64,000 bases of DNA from Bacillaceae bacterium JMAK1. Its GTDB lineage: Bacteria > Bacillota > Bacilli > Bacillales > Marinococcaceae. This document shows positions 49,290 through 56,948 of this stretch, one piece after another (within the stretch, counting starts at the first letter, position 1; every line of letters starts with the position of its first letter). The notes under the pieces were generated by a model, which made no database searches, was not told the origin of the DNA, and worked only from the letters and a program-made list of their open reading frames with translations. The position numbers and the translations under genes are program-made. The stretch covers positions 310,001-374,000 of the forward strand of contig JIBW01000002.1 of NCBI GenBank assembly GCA_012970285.1, read 5' to 3'.

Positions 49290-49320
49290 TACCCTTGCGA
49301 GTAAGGTCGCAAGGGTTTTT
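49290..49320 (+). terminator. Terminator after the glycosidase-like gene
   Basis: ACCCTTGCGA / TCGCAAGGGT with T6. Confidence 0.9.
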
Positions 49321-49326
49321 TATTGT

Positions 49327-49355
49327 TTGAGATGCGATCGTTTGTTCGTTATAAT
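49327..49355 (+). promoter_or_regulatory. Sigma-A promoter of the DNA polymerase IV gene
   Basis: TTGAGA-N17-TATAAT, with a LexA-like box in the spacer. Confidence 0.75.
49335..49348 (+). promoter_or_regulatory. LexA (SOS) box
   Basis: CGATC-GTTT-GTTCG, one mismatch from the Bacillus SOS consensus CGAAC-N4-GTTCG, lying between -35 and -10. Confidence 0.75.
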
Positions 49356-49381
49356 GGAACTTAGAAAGGGGAGAAGGTGCA

Positions 49382-50488
49382 ATGTCGAGTGATCTTCAGT
49401 TTCCTGAACCTTATAAGAATGTATCGAGAAAGATCATTCATGTAGACATGGATGCATTTTTCTCTTCGGTTGAAGAACGGGATAACCCTTCCTTAAAGGG
49501 TAAGCCTGTTATTATTGCAAAGCATCCACGCAAGACAGGTGGAAAAGGAATTGTAGCCACTGCGAATTATGAAGCCCGCAAGTTCGGAATTCATTCTGCC
49601 ATGAGTGCCTATGAAGCTTATGAACGCTGTCCTGAAGGGATTTTCATAGAAGGGAATTACCCAGCTTACAAAGAGGCTTCAGAGCAAATTCTACAAATCA
49701 TGCGTAAGATAACTGACTTTGTAGAACCGATGTCGATCGATGAGGCTTATCTTGATGTTACGAACAATAAGTTACAAATTGACAGTGCTACCGTTGTTGC
49801 AAAGCATTTACAACGGCAAATTTATAATGAAACAAGACTTACTAGTTCTGCAGGGGTGTCTTATAATAAATTTATCGCCAAGATCGCCTCAGACCAGAAT
49901 AAACCAGCAGGGTTAACTGTCATCCCCCCAGAGAAAGCGATCGACTTTTTACGAGAACTACCGATTGAAAAGTTTCATGGTATTGGCCCGAAAACGACAT
50001 TTCGAATGCACGAATTGGGAATTTATCGCGGGGAAGATTTGTATCAGTTAGATCAGATGGAATTAGTAAGAAACTTTGGCAAGGCGGGAATGTCTTATTA
50101 TCGTAAGATCCGTGGAATCGATAACAAGCCACTCTCATTAACGAGAAATCGTAAGTCGGTTGGGAAAGAACACACGTATTTTTCGAACCTTTTCTCTGAA
50201 GACGAAGTGAAACGAGAACTCATGAGGTTAAGTAAAGAAGTTCAAGCTGCACTAGAACGTCATGGCAAAAAGGGAAAAACCGTCGTGCTTAAAGTCCGTT
50301 ATCATTCCTTTGAAACGCTAACGAGGAGAATTAGCAGTGATACAGATCTGCAATCAGCTGATACGATTTATCAACTTGGACAGAAATTGTATGATGAAAT
50401 TGGAGAAACAGATCAAGGAATTCGTCTTTTAGGACTGACGGTTTCTAACATAACAGAAATTGAACATGAACAAATGAAGCTTTTTTAA
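49382..50488 (+). CDS. dinB: DNA polymerase IV (Y family)
   Basis: A 368-aa error-prone translesion polymerase. Catalytic motifs: HVDMDAFFSSVEER (metal Asp), and SIDEAYLDVT with the acidic pair; the thumb has GIGPKT and the little finger follows. The C-terminus ends in QMKLF, a beta-clamp-binding peptide. GGGGAGAAGG precedes the ATG. A LexA-like box in the promoter predicts SOS induction. Confidence 0.93.
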   Translation: MSSDLQFPEPYKNVSRKIIHVDMDAFFSSVEERDNPSLKGKPVIIAKHPRKTGGKGIVATANYEARKFGIHSAMSAYEAYERCPEGIFIEGNYPAYKEASEQILQIMRKITDFVEPMSIDEAYLDVTNNKLQIDSATVVAKHLQRQIYNETRLTSSAGVSYNKFIAKIASDQNKPAGLTVIPPEKAIDFLRELPIEKFHGIGPKTTFRMHELGIYRGEDLYQLDQMELVRNFGKAGMSYYRKIRGIDNKPLSLTRNRKSVGKEHTYFSNLFSEDEVKRELMRLSKEVQAALERHGKKGKTVVLKVRYHSFETLTRRISSDTDLQSADTIYQLGQKLYDEIGETDQGIRLLGLTVSNITEIEHEQMKLF

Positions 50489-50609
50489 AGCTCATGATTC
50501 AAAAGTGTGGACGTAGGGTAGTGTACGTATAGGTGATTTTTACTACTTGTAAAGTCAAGAGTGCTAAGGCGATAATAACAATACGTTCATACTTAAAAGA
50601 GGTGCTACT

Positions 50610-51002
50610 ATGATCTATGGATATGTAAAACCATACAGTCGTGACGAAGAAGGTTGGCTTCAAAATCAACTGCTAGAAAAGTATGGCGTGAATGCCATTG
50701 TCCAAGAAGGGAATTTTGGTGAGGGTTCCGATGAAGAATTACACGATTTGATCGGACGATTACAACCAAAGGATACGGTTGTAGTCATCAAGCTTTCTTG
50801 CCTTGCTACATCAAGCGAACTATTACTTGAGACGTTAACTCATTTTGTCGAGAATGACATTCGTTTTATTTCACTGTTCGATGAAATTGATACGCTTCAT
50901 TTAGGTGCTGTTTATTTAAATGCGATTAAGCGAATGGATGAATTTGCCTTTGATGTACGTAGTGAGCGAACAAGATTAGGAATTAAGCGCAACAAAAAAT
51001 AA
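50610..51002 (+). CDS. Degenerate serine-recombinase N-terminal-like protein
   Basis: A 130-aa protein resembling only the catalytic domain of resolvases: IYGYVKPYSRDEEGWLQNQL, DTVVVIKLSCLATSSELLLETL, IRFISLFDEIDT and FAFDVRSERTRLGIK correspond to GYxRVSTxxQ, DxLVVxxLDRLGRS, FxSLxExIDT and ERxRxG. The nucleophile Ser is displaced or replaced by Tyr, and the LDRLGRS arginines are lost (LSCLATS). There is no DNA-binding helix-turn-helix domain. Probably non-recombining; compare YneB of Bacillus. AAAAGAGGTG precedes the ATG. Confidence 0.75.
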   Translation: MIYGYVKPYSRDEEGWLQNQLLEKYGVNAIVQEGNFGEGSDEELHDLIGRLQPKDTVVVIKLSCLATSSELLLETLTHFVENDIRFISLFDEIDTLHLGAVYLNAIKRMDEFAFDVRSERTRLGIKRNKK

Positions 51003-51026
51003 ACCGTATTAAATGTTAAATTATAG

Positions 51027-51052
51027 GTTTAAGTGTTTGTGCATTCGGGTAT
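51027..51052 (+). promoter_or_regulatory. Perfect sigma-B promoter
   Basis: GTTTAA-N14-GGGTAT, identical to the sigma-B consensus; about 200 nt upstream of the RsbR paralogue. Confidence 0.78.
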
Positions 51053-51068
51053 ATAGGAATGTATCTTG

Positions 51069-51119
51069 ATGGAACCAGAACACGTTTACGGTTTATCGCA
51101 ATCGGAACTGAAGCACTGA
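51069..51119 (+). CDS. Possible 16-aa peptide ORF or small RNA body
   Basis: MEPEHVYGLSQSELKH follows a weak AGGA 10 nt upstream and lies between the sigma-B promoter and a hairpin at 51126-51144. It may be a peptide or simply part of a small stress RNA. Confidence 0.3.
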   Translation: MEPEHVYGLSQSELKH

Positions 51120-51125
51120 AGAGAA

Positions 51126-51144
51126 GCATAGCCACGTTGGCTAT
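51126..51144 (+). terminator. Hairpin downstream of the sigma-B promoter
   Basis: CATAGCCA-CGT-TGGCTATG; the T tract after it is weak, so termination may be partial. Confidence 0.5.
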
Positions 51145-51249
51145 GTTTACTTTCATGAGTTATTGTATCGGACAAAACGCACAATGGAGTACAGGAATAC
51201 ACGTTGTAGCATGATGATATTTGAATAAAACAGATTAGAGGAGAAGAGC

Positions 51250-52077
51250 ATGAACGAGAACAATCAACTGTATACATACATGATCAATCGAAGTGAGGGC
51301 ATTACTGAGCGCTGGTTTGAAGATTTGGAATCTGACGAGGGTGTGTATGGAAGTAAAAATGAAAGCGTCATTACGAAATTAAAGAAGCAAAACCAGGACT
51401 TTCATATCCAATTCTTTGATCTATTTAAAGGTGTGGATATTATACAAGTTGATTCGTGGGTGGCACGAGTAGCAAAGGATGAATATCATCAGAATACCCC
51501 ACTAGATACAATTATCGGAGAGTTTATGAACAACCAATACATTTATATTGAATTGTTCGAGGAGTATTTGCAAAATGTTGAGCCGTCAATGGATGTTGCT
51601 GAACAACGGTATTGGTTAAAGACAATTACGAAGCAGATGAATGATGTTATCGTTCAGTTTACGAAAGAATATGAATCCCAGTCACTAATGCGAACGAGTG
51701 CACAACAAAAAACAATCGTTGAATTAAGTTGCCCGATTCTAATGTTAGGTCAAAGAACTGCACTACTACCCGTAGTGGGTGATATTGATACATATCGCGC
51801 AAAGATTATGTTTGAACAAACACTTTCACAAAGCGCTGAGAAAAAGATTACTGAGCTATTTATCGACTTATCAGGTGTGCCTATTATCGATACGATGGTT
51901 GCGCAACAAATCTTTCAATTAATTGAAGGTCTAAGACTTCTTGGTGTGTCAACGACACTCTCAGGCTTACGACCTGAAATCGCACAAACAGCAGTACAAT
52001 TAGGAATTGAATTTGAGAATATTACGATTAAAGCTTCTCTCGCACAAGTAGTCGAAGAGCGAGGAATTATTGGGTAA
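51250..52077 (+). CDS. RsbR-paralogue stressosome protein
   Basis: A 275-aa protein: an N-terminal globin-like helical sensor (~1-150) and a C-terminal STAS domain (~160-275). The STAS phosphorylation sites are visible, LSGVPIIDTMVAQQIF (RsbT-target Thr) and LSGLRPEIAQTAVQLGI (second Thr). Such proteins build the stressosome with RsbS/RsbT and control sigma-B. GAGGAGAAGAGC precedes the ATG. It lies behind a sigma-B promoter, suggesting feedback. Confidence 0.9.
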   Translation: MNENNQLYTYMINRSEGITERWFEDLESDEGVYGSKNESVITKLKKQNQDFHIQFFDLFKGVDIIQVDSWVARVAKDEYHQNTPLDTIIGEFMNNQYIYIELFEEYLQNVEPSMDVAEQRYWLKTITKQMNDVIVQFTKEYESQSLMRTSAQQKTIVELSCPILMLGQRTALLPVVGDIDTYRAKIMFEQTLSQSAEKKITELFIDLSGVPIIDTMVAQQIFQLIEGLRLLGVSTTLSGLRPEIAQTAVQLGIEFENITIKASLAQVVEERGIIG

Positions 52078-52086
52078 TCGCTTATA

Positions 52087-52125
52087 CAAAAAGTGAGTAA
52101 GGGAAGATCCTTACTCACTTTTTGT
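52087..52125 (+). terminator. Terminator after the RsbR paralogue
   Basis: AAAAAGTGAGTAAGG / CCTTACTCACTTTTT, 15-bp stem. Confidence 0.9.
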
Positions 52126-52196
52126 ATATTGTTTATCTAATGCAATACGCAACTGCACGATTGGTATGAAAGGTTATAAACATCAGCCCTAGATCA

Positions 52197-53729
52197 TCAA
52201 TAACCCGATGATTCTTGGTCGACATCGATTGCATCGAACATTGTATACGATTTTGTTTGTAACGGTTTTTCAGCAGGACCTTCGATAACTTCTCCGGTAT
52301 GAGAAAACCGTGATCCGTGACAAGGACAGTCCCACGTGCGATCCCCATCATTCCAGTTCACTTCACAACCGAGGTGTGTACAAGTCGTATCAACGATATG
52401 AAGTTCGCCCTCATCATCTCTAAATGCCCCACTTCGCTGACCGTTATGTTTGAATACTGTCCCAGTTCCCCGTTCTAGTTCGTCTAAAGATTGCTTCGTT
52501 CCATCTAGCTTCCCTTTTATTAGATGTGTAGCGACGTTCAAATTCTCACGAAGAAACGTCACGATCGACGGGTCAGCGTAAAAGCGTTTAGGGTTATACA
52601 AATCGGCATAACGGTTTTGTTTTTGCTCTGCTAAGTCGCTTAAGATCATGGCAGCGAGCGTGCCTGTTGTCATGCCCCATTTTCGATACCCTGTACTGAC
52701 GAAGATATTCGGGTAATCGTCATGCATCGGTCCGATGTACGGTAATTTATCAAGCGTCGTTAAATCTTGCGCTGACCAGCGATCAATCACCTGTTTGATT
52801 CCGAACGTTTCTTCGGCGAATTTCTCTAAAGCTAAGTAATGATGGGACACGGCTTCTCCTTGTCCTGCTTTATGACTTTCGCCTCCGATTAATAACACGT
52901 CTTTCCCCTTATAATATGCTTTACGTATTGATCTTGTATTGGATGATTCAGGGTTTAAATACATTCCATCATCGATCATTTGCATCGGCTCAATCGCAAT
53001 AACGTAGGAGCGTTCGGCGGTAAGTCTTGAAAAATAAAAATGACTACCTTCATAAAAGGGGAAATGAGTACAAATGTAAACGTTTGAACAAGTAATATGA
53101 CTGCCATCACTCGTCTCTACGACGGTTTGTTCATCGTGTTTTATGTTAACTGCAACCGTGTTTTCGTAAATGGTTCCGCCTGCTCGAGTAATTTCTTGAA
53201 CGAGTGCAGAAAGGTATTTTGTCGGGTGCATCTCAGCTTGGTTTGTCATTTTTAATGCTTTTTTTGATGAGAGCATATCAATTTGTGCATGTTCATACGG
53301 GATGTTTAACGCATCATAGGCCTTTTCTTCTTGTTCTAGCTTTTGTACGTAGCGATCACTCGTAGCATAAAGAATTGCATCTTTTTTTTCGTAGTCACAA
53401 TCGATCGCAAGCTCTTGAATGGTGGATTCAATTAGCTTTGCTGCATCAACAGCACCTTCATAATGGATACGGGCATTACTTTTGCCGACTGTTGATTTAA
53501 ATTCGTCGTAGATTAGCGCATGTTGAGCAGTGATCTTAGCCGTCGTATGCCCAGTTGTCCCATTCATGAGCTGGCTCGCATCGATAACTGTGACCTTTTT
53601 TCCTTTCTTTGAAAGCAGATAGGCGAGAGTAATTCCAGTAATCCCAGCACCGACGATCAGATGATCAACATCTAAGTCGGATTCCACTTTCGGGAACGAT
53701 TGCTCTTGTTTGTTTAGCCAAATACTCAT
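52197..53729 (-). CDS. yhfW: FAD-dependent oxidoreductase with Rieske domain (YhfW-like)
   Basis: A 510-aa fusion. The N-terminal DAO-type FAD domain has HLIVGAGITGITLAYLLSK and GTTGHTTAKIT; the C-terminal ~90 residues form a Rieske [2Fe-2S] domain with CTHLGCEVNWN and CPCHGSRF. It matches B. subtilis YhfW in length and layout. Catalyses an unknown oxidation in the cytoplasm. Transcribed alone; the region 52126-52196 holds nothing else. Confidence 0.9.
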   Translation of the reverse strand: MSIWLNKQEQSFPKVESDLDVDHLIVGAGITGITLAYLLSKKGKKVTVIDASQLMNGTTGHTTAKITAQHALIYDEFKSTVGKSNARIHYEGAVDAAKLIESTIQELAIDCDYEKKDAILYATSDRYVQKLEQEEKAYDALNIPYEHAQIDMLSSKKALKMTNQAEMHPTKYLSALVQEITRAGGTIYENTVAVNIKHDEQTVVETSDGSHITCSNVYICTHFPFYEGSHFYFSRLTAERSYVIAIEPMQMIDDGMYLNPESSNTRSIRKAYYKGKDVLLIGGESHKAGQGEAVSHHYLALEKFAEETFGIKQVIDRWSAQDLTTLDKLPYIGPMHDDYPNIFVSTGYRKWGMTTGTLAAMILSDLAEQKQNRYADLYNPKRFYADPSIVTFLRENLNVATHLIKGKLDGTKQSLDELERGTGTVFKHNGQRSGAFRDDEGELHIVDTTCTHLGCEVNWNDGDRTWDCPCHGSRFSHTGEVIEGPAEKPLQTKSYTMFDAIDVDQESSGY

Positions 53730-53790
53730 ACTTCTTCCTCCTTGACGGTCTGATTATTTTAGTATTGATCAAATTGGAAGAAGTATACAG

Positions 53791-54903
53791 TCAAGAAGTT
53801 GCATTACGAAAACGTACATCAACGAAACGAATTTCTGAACGACTACCTAGCCGAATTGGCGGTCCCCACGTTCCAAAGCCAGATGAAACGATCATCGATG
53901 TACCTTTAGTTGTTTTAATACCATAATCTAAAGGGAATTTTTTATTCGTAACGAATTGAAGTGGAGATACTTGGCCTCTGTGGGTATGGCCAGAGAAAAT
54001 AAGGTCGATATGGTCGTAATCTGATAGTTCATCAAGGTCAAGTGGCTGGTGATCTAAGACGATGCCAAACCGATCTTTAGAAACATCGTTGACAATATGC
54101 TTTGCGAGTTTACGATCTGAAGGATCTTCAGCGTCTTTTCGACCGATGATCGAAATTGAATCACCAAGGTTTATGATTTCATCTCGTAACAATGAAAAGT
54201 TTGCTCGTTGCATGTGCTCAACATATTCATCAACATCTTGACCGTAAAATTCATGATTTCCTAGTACAACAAAGGTTCCGAGCTTGGATTGTAATTTCGA
54301 TAACTCATCAAACATTTTATTTCTCTTTAGAGGTTCGATATTATCTTCCATCACATCACCAACAAGCGCAATGGCATCTGCTTCGAGTCGATTTACTTTT
54401 TTCACGAGTTGTTGTATTCGGCGATTGCCGTTGATATTGCCTAAATGTATGTCCGTAATAACGGCAATTTTGAATGACGAGGCTTCCGAGCCTTTTGTAG
54501 AATTAATGGTGTGGTGTTGAACGACCGGTGACCATGCATTTCGATACATAACAAGTAACAACGTAATAAATGTGAACAGACCTATAATGAGAATGATGTT
54601 AATTAGATGAGAAGTTAATAGCTCTAGTGAGTATAGGCTAATAAGTAGTAAATCAACTGGAATTGCAACATATAAAAAAGGTAGAAAAAGACTTAAGAAT
54701 AACGCGCCGAAAACTTTTATAAAGCGACCAATCGCTAAGTGATCGATGAACCGGCCAAGAAAGAAGCTAAGAGTAAAGACGACGAAAGGAATCCAAAAAT
54801 AATACACATTCATTTCCAAGATATAATCAAATAAAAATGCGCCATTAAAGCCGATGTATAAGCTGAGGAGAATAAAAATTGGCGCAGCATACTGTTTTTT
54901 CAT
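53791..54903 (-). CDS. Membrane metallophosphoesterase (YkoQ-like)
   Basis: A 370-aa protein with four or five N-terminal membrane helices (~1-125) and a calcineurin-like phosphatase domain: DIHLGNINGNR, GDVMEDN, GNHEFYG, HQPLDLD and SGHTHRGQ supply the two-metal site. Similar proteins are annotated as UDP-diacylglucosamine-type or unknown phosphohydrolases. ATG 54903 follows AGGGAG by 9 nt; the longer frame adds a non-membrane stretch. Confidence 0.86.
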   Translation of the reverse strand: MKKQYAAPIFILLSLYIGFNGAFLFDYILEMNVYYFWIPFVVFTLSFFLGRFIDHLAIGRFIKVFGALFLSLFLPFLYVAIPVDLLLISLYSLELLTSHLINIILIIGLFTFITLLLVMYRNAWSPVVQHHTINSTKGSEASSFKIAVITDIHLGNINGNRRIQQLVKKVNRLEADAIALVGDVMEDNIEPLKRNKMFDELSKLQSKLGTFVVLGNHEFYGQDVDEYVEHMQRANFSLLRDEIINLGDSISIIGRKDAEDPSDRKLAKHIVNDVSKDRFGIVLDHQPLDLDELSDYDHIDLIFSGHTHRGQVSPLQFVTNKKFPLDYGIKTTKGTSMIVSSGFGTWGPPIRLGSRSEIRFVDVRFRNATS

Positions 54904-55024
54904 GTTCGCTAGCTCCCTACAAACGTTAGTATAATGGCTTTTAGATTCCCTACATAGTGAGGAGTGAAACGCAAATTCGTGAATATGATACGATAGCACT
55001 GAACGAAAATGGAGGTGCTACATC

Positions 55025-55477
55025 GTGAATGTAAGACGCGCTACACTAAATGATGTAAACGGTCTAATCGAAATACGAAAAAAGCAATTAATCGATGAGG
55101 GAATAAGACCTGATCAAGAAATAGACGAGCAATTACGACAGTTTTTCGTCAAGAAACTCACTTCAGATGAGCTCGTTCAATGGATTGCTGAGTCAGGAGG
55201 AGTGGTGATCGCTACGAGTGCGATAGTCTTCTATCAATTTCCACCTACACATACGAACGTGAGTGGAGTAAAAGGGTACATTACGAACATGTATACAAAG
55301 CCAACGCATAGAGGCAAAGGGATTGGAACAAACATGCTTGATTTTGCCGTGAGTGAGGCAAAAGAGCGGGGAGTACACAAGTTATGGCTCGGTGCTTCTG
55401 ATTTAGGGAGACCTGTTTACCTTAAGTATGGGTTTGAAGAAACTGATGAATGGTTAGAGTTAAACATTCTTGTATAG
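55025..55477 (+). CDS. GNAT family N-acetyltransferase
   Basis: A 150-aa acyltransferase with a canonical CoA loop THRGKGIGTNMLDFAV and C-terminal VYLKYGFEETDEW. The GTG start at 55025 has GGAGGTG 7 nt upstream. Acceptor unknown (possibly a ribosomal or small-molecule amine). Confidence 0.88.
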   Translation: MNVRRATLNDVNGLIEIRKKQLIDEGIRPDQEIDEQLRQFFVKKLTSDELVQWIAESGGVVIATSAIVFYQFPPTHTNVSGVKGYITNMYTKPTHRGKGIGTNMLDFAVSEAKERGVHKLWLGASDLGRPVYLKYGFEETDEWLELNILV

Positions 55478-55505
55478 AAATTACATAACGTTTCATCTAG
55501 TCATC

Positions 55506-55531
55506 GTTTCGGTTTCATGTATAATGGGTAT
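55506..55531 (+). promoter_or_regulatory. Overlapping sigma-B-like and sigma-A -10 elements
   Basis: GTTTCG-N14-GGGTAT with TATAAT (55520-55525) inside it; about 40 nt before the 49-aa gene. Confidence 0.42.
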
Positions 55532-55567
55532 ATAAATATATACTTGCGTTGAATTGGGGCTTAAATG

Positions 55568-55717
55568 ATGAGCTATGAAGACCGTAAGATTTTTCAAAGG
55601 GAGCTCGAGTGGCTCGTTCATTTTCAAAGTCGGTTAAATGATGATGAATATTTTGAATGTGCAAAAGCAATTGATGTAGAGATTGAAGAGTTAACCGTTT
55701 TACTTAGAATTTATTAA
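55568..55717 (+). CDS. 49-aa helical acidic protein
   Basis: MSYEDRKIFQRELEWLVHF... ending EELTVLLRIY; amphipathic helices throughout. ATG 55568 (or 55565) follows GGGG by 7-9 nt. Probably cytoplasmic. Not recognised. A hairpin CGATACGCTAGCGTATCG begins right after the stop. Confidence 0.65.
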   Translation: MSYEDRKIFQRELEWLVHFQSRLNDDEYFECAKAIDVEIEELTVLLRIY

Positions 55718-55787
55718 CGATACGCTAGCGTATCGAAAATGACCATCAGAACCGTCTAAGAGATATTTCGGTTAGCAACCGAGTTTA

Positions 55788-55810
55788 GAACCCTTCAGGG
55801 TTCTTTTTTT
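55788..55810 (+). terminator. Terminator before the TRAP operon
   Basis: GAACCC-TTCA-GGGTTC with T7. Two further hairpins precede it (55718-55735 and 55769-55781). Confidence 0.85.
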
Positions 55811-55850
55811 GTCCTTTCATTAAAAAATAGCTAATAATCTAATATTTATA

Positions 55851-55878
55851 TTGTAATTTGTTTTATAAGTTGTATACT
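55851..55878 (+). promoter_or_regulatory. Promoter of the TRAP/hydroxyacid operon
   Basis: TTGTAA-N16-TATACT; the -10 box lies within the left arm and spacer of the palindrome at 55861-55897. Confidence 0.55.
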
Positions 55879-55897
55879 TGTCATACAACTTATAAAA
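55861..55897 (+). promoter_or_regulatory. 15-bp-arm palindromic operator
   Basis: Perfect inverted repeat: arms TTTTATAAGTTGTAT (55861-55875) and its complement (55883-55897), 7-nt spacer ACTTGTC. It contains TTGTCATACAA, a TTGT-N3-ACAA core typical of FadR-subfamily GntR operators. It overlaps the -10 box. Likely bound by the GntR protein encoded in the operon. Confidence 0.75.
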
Positions 55898-55906
55898 GCG
55901 CTTACA
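55893..55906 (+). promoter_or_regulatory. Candidate cre site (CcpA)
   Basis: TAAAAGCGCTTACA against TGWAANCGNTNWCA: one mismatch at position 2. It lies just after the transcription start, suited to repression on preferred sugars. Confidence 0.65.
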
Positions 55907-55924
55907 TATAGGGGAGGGATTTAG

Positions 55925-56923
55925 GTGCTTAAGAAAACAACGATTTTTGCAGGGCTAGTTAGTGCGTCAATGTTGTTGGCATCTTGTAATGAAGGAAATC
56001 AATACTTTTCAATTGCTACAGCATCAACAGGTGGTACATATTATCCAATCGGTGTAGGAATGGGAAATTTGTGGACAGAAGAATTGATTGATGAAGGTAT
56101 ACGAGCGACAGGTCAGTCTTCTGCGGGTTCAGTGGAAAACATTGATTTACTCAGAAAAGAAGAAGCGCAATTCGCAATACTCCAAGGGCTTATCGCAGAT
56201 CAAGCGTATCAAGGAACCTCAGTATTTGAAGGGAATGCTTACGAAGACTTACGTTCCATTACGATGCTATGGCCAAATGTTGAACACTTTGTGCTTATGA
56301 ACAATTACGTTGAGACAGGAACGATCGCTGATATTGAAGGTCAGTCATTTTCTGTAGGACCACAAGCGAGTGGAACTGAACAGTCGACTCTTGCTTTAAT
56401 TAATGGAATCGACCTCTCAATTAATGACATTTCACCTGATTATCTCGGTTACGATGACACGATCTCATCGATGCGTGACGGACGATTAGATGGGGGTTCA
56501 TTACCAGCAGGGGTTCCAGTAACAGCAATTACGGATATGTTTGCAAGTGGGGTCAACGCAAGTGTTCTTGATGTGACTGATGAACAATTAGACTCAATTA
56601 ATGACGGACAACCTGTCTTTTTTAGATACACGATTGAAGAAGAGTCATATCCAAGACAAGAAGAACCTATTGAAACGATTGCACAATCTAATATTTTAGC
56701 TGTTGATAAAGATCTTGATGATGAGAGCGTTTACCGTTTGACGAAGATTTTATTTGAGAACTTAGAGACGATGTATCAAGTTCATAATTCCGCAAAAGCG
56801 ATGTCGTTAGAATCAGCATTAGACGGGGTTTCTGTGCCGTTACATGTTGGGGCGTATACGTATTTTGAAGAAGTTGGAATAGATATTCCAGAGGAACTTG
56901 TTCCTCCAGAGGCAACAGAATAA
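55925..56923 (+). CDS. TAXI-family TRAP transporter solute-binding lipoprotein
   Basis: A 332-aa extracytoplasmic receptor. Lipobox LASC (Cys about residue 21); then the TAXI signature SIATASTGGTYYPIGVGMGNLW, and QSSAGSVENIDLLRKEEAQFAILQ. TAXI receptors bind small carboxylates such as glutamate-like acids. GTG start 55925 follows AGGGGAGGG by 6 nt. First gene of the operon; the permease begins 25 nt after its stop. Confidence 0.93.
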   Translation: MLKKTTIFAGLVSASMLLASCNEGNQYFSIATASTGGTYYPIGVGMGNLWTEELIDEGIRATGQSSAGSVENIDLLRKEEAQFAILQGLIADQAYQGTSVFEGNAYEDLRSITMLWPNVEHFVLMNNYVETGTIADIEGQSFSVGPQASGTEQSTLALINGIDLSINDISPDYLGYDDTISSMRDGRLDGGSLPAGVPVTAITDMFASGVNASVLDVTDEQLDSINDGQPVFFRYTIEEESYPRQEEPIETIAQSNILAVDKDLDDESVYRLTKILFENLETMYQVHNSAKAMSLESALDGVSVPLHVGAYTYFEEVGIDIPEELVPPEATE

Positions 56924-56948
56924 TAAAACGGATTAAGGGGGACATGTG

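Noticed and set aside
50610-51002. Active transposon resolvase or integrase fragment
   Set aside because: No transposase, inverted repeats or target duplication nearby, and the catalytic residues are replaced in an intact frame.
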